Shown here piece after piece: positions 5,352 to 8,152 of a stretch of 8,152 bases of DNA (position 1 is the first letter of the stretch; the number at the start of each line of letters is the position of its first letter). Location: NCBI GenBank assembly GCA_017628775.1, contig JAGBYN010000086.1:1-8152 (forward strand). Reading direction: 5' to 3'. A program made the translations under genes and the position numbers. The notes below the pieces were generated by a model. That model was given only the letters and a program-made list of their open reading frames with translations. It had not been told where the DNA came from and made no database searches. Source of the DNA: Bacteroidaceae bacterium (GTDB lineage Bacteria > Bacteroidota > Bacteroidia > Bacteroidales > Bacteroidaceae).

Positions 5352-7943
5352 ATGCGTATATTTTTCTCCTTATTTTTATTGTTGTGCACCCTAAGTAGTG
5401 TGGCACAAAAAATAACGGGCATCGTCACTGATGCGCGAACAGGAGAACCATTGCCTTTTGTAAATGTCTATTACAAAGGTGGCAAAATCGGGGTGCAAAC
5501 CAATGAACAAGGTAACTATTCCATCACCTACCATCCGCAGGAGTTGTTCTTCTCATGCGTGGGCTACGAAACACAACGTTTCACCCCTAAACGGGCAAGG
5601 ACATTTAACGTAATGCTGCAACAATCGGACATGGAATTGGGGACAGCCGTTGTGACGGGGCAAAAAAAGAAATACAGCCGAAAAAACAATCCTGCTGTAG
5701 AATTAATGAAAAAGGTGATTGAACGTAAAAACACCAAACACCTCAACACCAATGATTACTACTCATTTGAACGCTACAACAAACTGATCCTATCCATCAA
5801 TAACATCAGCGACTCCGTACGCAATTGGAAACTGGCAGAGAAATATCCTTTCCTCTACAACCACGTGGAGACGTGTAACTACACCGGGAAACGCATCCTG
5901 CCCATTTCAGTGGACGAGCAGGTGGAACGAGAGATTTACCGCAAAGCGACAAACACACAAAAAGTGATCGTGATGGGCAAACGCACCAACGGCATCAACG
6001 ATATCTTTACAACTGGCGACATTTTCAACACCTTACTTCAAGAATGCTTTACACAGGTGGATATCAACGAAGATAAGGTGAGATTACTGCAATACCCCTT
6101 TATCAGTCCGCTATCAACCAACCACGCCATTGGTTTTTACCGCTATTTCCTGCAAGACACGCTGATGGTGGAAGGACAGAAATGCATTGACGTGGCCTTC
6201 ACACCAAACAACCCACAGGACTTTGGCTTTTCAGGACATCTTTACGTGATGGCCGACTCAACATACCGCGTACATCGGGCTGACCTGACGATACCGAAAC
6301 GCTCCGATGTTAATTTCGTGGAATCCATGCGCATCATTCAGAATTTCAAAAATCTACCTTCGGGCGAGCAAGTACTCTCTGCCGACCACATGATTTTGGA
6401 ATTGAGTTTAATTGAAGGCACACAGAGTATGCAGGTGAAACGTGCCACGAACTACAGCAATTACTCGCTGGCACATATCGATGACGCTCAGTTTGATTTT
6501 CCAACAGACACACGCATAGAACCAAGCGCCAACCTGAGAAATACTGAATTCTGGGCACAACACCGTATGGAAACACTGACGGACTCTGAAGAAAACATGC
6601 AATCGTTTGTGCAACAAATGCAGGAAATAAAGGGATTCAAGGCGGTTTTATGGGTTCTTAAAGCGTTTGTGGAGAACTTCGTGGAAACAAGCACAAACCC
6701 CGAAAAACCTTCAAAGATCGATATCGGACCTGTGAATACAATCTTCTCACAAAACTTCGTTGAAGGTTATCGCTTAAGGGCATCGCTACAAACCACCGCC
6801 GCACTGCATCCACAGTTGTTCTTCAAAGGTTATGGCGCCTATGGCAAGAAGGACCATAAATGGAAAGGAAGTGGGGAATTTACATACTCGTTTAAACCAT
6901 TGGAACGCTTACCGCATGAGTTTCCCATGCATAAGGTGTCATTGACCTTATACGACGATGTGGTGTCGCCCTCCGATAAGTTTATGACGACGGATAAGGA
7001 TAATGTATTTACCTCATTTAAATGGACACCCGTAGAACACATGCTCTACACCCGCTTTGCACGACTTGCCTATACCCGAGAAACAGAAAAGGGATTGGGC
7101 CTAACCGTCCAAGCTAAAGTGCAAAGAGAAAAACCGACGGCAGAGTTGTTCTACCAACCGCTAAGCGTTGGCGCAACACCAACAAACGACCGAGCACAAG
7201 ATATTGCAAAAATCAAACAAACGGAAATTTCAATCGCACTAACCTATCATCCTGGAGTAACCTATGTGAATACGAAGCAAAGAAGAGTGGCAACCAATGA
7301 CGACGCGCCTAAACTGACACTGCAACACACAACAGGATTTAAGGGCGTTTTTGGCAGTACACATCGATATAACTTTTCCGAAATAGGTTTGCGAAAAAGA
7401 TTTTGGACACCCTCATGGGGACGCATCGACGTATTGGTTAAAGGGGGTGCACAATGGAACAAAGTGCCCTACCCTTATTTAATCGTTCCTGCAGCAAATC
7501 TTTCCTACATCAAGGACGACAACACCTTTAGTTTGCTCACGAACATGGAGTTCTTTAACGACCGTTATGCCTCGCTGTTTGCGACATGGGAACTCAATGG
7601 TAAAATCTTTAATCGCTTGCCATTGATTAAGCATCTTAAGTTGCGCGAATACATCGGCGTAAGCGCTTTGTGGGGCGACCTCACAAGCAAGAACAATCCA
7701 TTCCTAAGCAAGAATGCCAATAGCGAAGAATTATACCATTTCCCTGGCTACAGAAAGGCTGATGGTACTTACCATTACATCTCTTCAGCGATGAACCCAA
7801 AGAAACCATACGTAGAGGCTTTCTTTGGTCTGTACAACATCTTTAAAGTGTTTAACCTTGAATACGTAAGGCGCCTAACCTATACAGACAATCCCGAAAC
7901 AGATCGATGGGGAATCAGAGGGCGCTTTGTCATAACATTCTGA
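5352..7943 (+). CDS. DUF5686 outer-membrane beta-barrel protein with carboxypeptidase-regulatory-like N-terminal domain
   Basis: This 863-residue protein is a Bacteroidetes outer-membrane protein of unknown function. Residues 1-18 form a signal peptide (MRIFFSLFLLLCTLSSVA, cleavage before Q19). Residues about 19-92 are a CarboxypepD_reg-like beta-sandwich (ITGIVTDARTGEPLPFVNV at 21-39, then TNEQGNYSI and SCVGYETQ), the N-terminal domain also seen in SusC/TonB-dependent proteins. From about 98 comes the DUF5686 region, opening with the conserved NNPAVELMKKVIERK (112-126). The second half is rich in alternating beta-strands with family blocks VPYPYLIVP (about 704-712) and FFNDRYASLFATWELNG, and ends in GRFVITF, with a terminal phenylalanine as expected for barrel-assembly recognition. 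No TonB-plug domain is evident, so it is not a SusC. An in-frame TTG at 5304 would add 16 residues, but they fall inside the hairpin and spoil the signal peptide; ATG 5352 is preferred. No TAnnTTTG promoter is seen just upstream. Confidence 0.92.
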   Translation: MRIFFSLFLLLCTLSSVAQKITGIVTDARTGEPLPFVNVYYKGGKIGVQTNEQGNYSITYHPQELFFSCVGYETQRFTPKRARTFNVMLQQSDMELGTAVVTGQKKKYSRKNNPAVELMKKVIERKNTKHLNTNDYYSFERYNKLILSINNISDSVRNWKLAEKYPFLYNHVETCNYTGKRILPISVDEQVEREIYRKATNTQKVIVMGKRTNGINDIFTTGDIFNTLLQECFTQVDINEDKVRLLQYPFISPLSTNHAIGFYRYFLQDTLMVEGQKCIDVAFTPNNPQDFGFSGHLYVMADSTYRVHRADLTIPKRSDVNFVESMRIIQNFKNLPSGEQVLSADHMILELSLIEGTQSMQVKRATNYSNYSLAHIDDAQFDFPTDTRIEPSANLRNTEFWAQHRMETLTDSEENMQSFVQQMQEIKGFKAVLWVLKAFVENFVETSTNPEKPSKIDIGPVNTIFSQNFVEGYRLRASLQTTAALHPQLFFKGYGAYGKKDHKWKGSGEFTYSFKPLERLPHEFPMHKVSLTLYDDVVSPSDKFMTTDKDNVFTSFKWTPVEHMLYTRFARLAYTRETEKGLGLTVQAKVQREKPTAELFYQPLSVGATPTNDRAQDIAKIKQTEISIALTYHPGVTYVNTKQRRVATNDDAPKLTLQHTTGFKGVFGSTHRYNFSEIGLRKRFWTPSWGRIDVLVKGGAQWNKVPYPYLIVPAANLSYIKDDNTFSLLTNMEFFNDRYASLFATWELNGKIFNRLPLIKHLKLREYIGVSALWGDLTSKNNPFLSKNANSEELYHFPGYRKADGTYHYISSAMNPKKPYVEAFFGLYNIFKVFNLEYVRRLTYTDNPETDRWGIRGRFVITF

Positions 7944-7956
7944 CACATCATATCAA

Positions 7957-8007
7957 GAAACGCAGTAATCCAACGCACCATTATGGTGCAGCGGATTACT
8001 GCGTTTC
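7957..8007 (+). terminator. Two-part palindromic hairpin after the DUF5686 gene, probable terminator
   Basis: A perfect 15-bp outer stem pairs GAAACGCAGTAATCC (7957-7971) with GGATTACTGCGTTTC (7993-8007). Inside it a second perfect 6-bp stem, GCACCA/TGGTGC (7975-7980 and 7984-7989), closes a TTA loop. The whole begins 13 nt after the DUF5686 stop. There is no long T-run after it (only CCTGCTTAAT), but a stem this long suits a Bacteroidetes terminator or 3'-end stabiliser. Being almost symmetric, it could act on both strands. Confidence 0.65.
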
Positions 8008-8080
8008 CTGCTTAATAGTCTGAATCAGGAGTTAAATCCAGAGTATTTTATCGTCATTTAAGAACAAAGCCGAATGGTAC
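8008..8080. other. Noncoding spacer between terminator-like hairpin and repeat-like element
   Basis: This A/T-rich stretch shows no convincing gene, promoter consensus or strong fold. A weak imperfect pairing of TCTGAAT with ATCCAGA (about 8019-8043) is probably chance. Any gene after it would start beyond the window. Confidence 0.4.
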
Positions 8081-8152
8081 GCCCTGAAGGGGCATCAGCT
8101 ATTAGCCCAGGGTAAGTGACCGTAGGGAACGGCACCCTGGGTGGGGGTATCC
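8081..8152. repeat. G/C-rich folded element resembling a Bacteroidetes interspersed palindromic repeat (cut by window end)
   Basis: A small hairpin GCCC-TGAAG-GGGC (8081-8093) is followed by an 8-bp perfect stem CCCAGGGT/ACCCTGGG (8106-8113 with 8134-8141). That stem encloses a 4-bp stem CCGT/ACGG (8120-8123 with 8129-8132). The wording, a CCCTGAAGGGG block then AGCCCAGGG...CCCTGGG, resembles abundant intergenic repeats I associate with Bacteroidetes genomes; this is recognition from memory, not a search. It contrasts with the A/T-rich 8011-8080 just before it. No open frame of meaning is seen, and the element may continue past 8152. Confidence 0.5.

Noticed and set aside
5352..7943. SusC/TonB-dependent receptor identity for the large outer-membrane protein
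   Set aside because: The N-terminal carboxypeptidase-regulatory-like domain is shared, but there is no plug domain or TonB box, no SusD partner follows, and the internal motifs fit DUF5686.

Overview
The window looks like ordinary chromosome from a member of the Bacteroidetes, most likely Bacteroidales and close to Prevotella. The evidence is protein family content (a CarboxypepD_reg-like plus DUF5686 outer-membrane protein, and a Bacteroidetes-style PurD and inositol-phosphate synthase), start codons without purine-rich Shine-Dalgarno sequences, and a TAnnTTTG-type promoter element before the inositol-phosphate synthase gene. No taxonomic search was possible, so the genus is an inference. 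All six complete genes are on the plus strand. No mobile element, CRISPR array, tRNA or rRNA is visible.

Layout. Bases 1-62 hold what may be the last codons of an upstream gene and a short leader. Bases 63-1331 are purD (purine synthesis). After a 70-nt gap with a small palindrome comes an unrecognised polytopic membrane protein (1402-2382, GTG start). It overlaps by 28 nt a YqaA/DedA-type (SNARE-associated) membrane protein (2355-2813). After 52 nt follows a flippase-like LPG_synthase_TM family protein (2866-3864). A 104-nt gap carries a weak terminator-like hairpin and a good TACCTTTG -7 element. Next is a myo-inositol-1-phosphate synthase (3969-5264). A strong 18-bp hairpin fills most of the 87-nt gap before a large outer-membrane DUF5686 protein (5352-7943). 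The last 209 nt are noncoding. They contain a two-part palindromic terminator-like structure and, at the very edge, a G/C-rich doubly folded element that resembles the interspersed palindromic repeats of Bacteroidetes.

How the genes may work together. Three consecutive genes encode integral membrane proteins, two of them from families tied to lipid handling (DedA/YqaA and the MprF-type flippase fold). They are followed by the enzyme that makes inositol-1-phosphate, the head-group precursor of the inositol lipids some Bacteroidetes make. A link between the two membrane proteins and inositol lipids is a hypothesis from position only: the inositol gene seems to have its own promoter, and no phosphatidylinositol(-phosphate) synthase is in the window. 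PurD and DUF5686 are probably just neighbours. I found no clearly new system; the most interesting items are the membrane/inositol neighbourhood, the hairpin in the DUF5686 leader and the 3'-edge repeat-like element.
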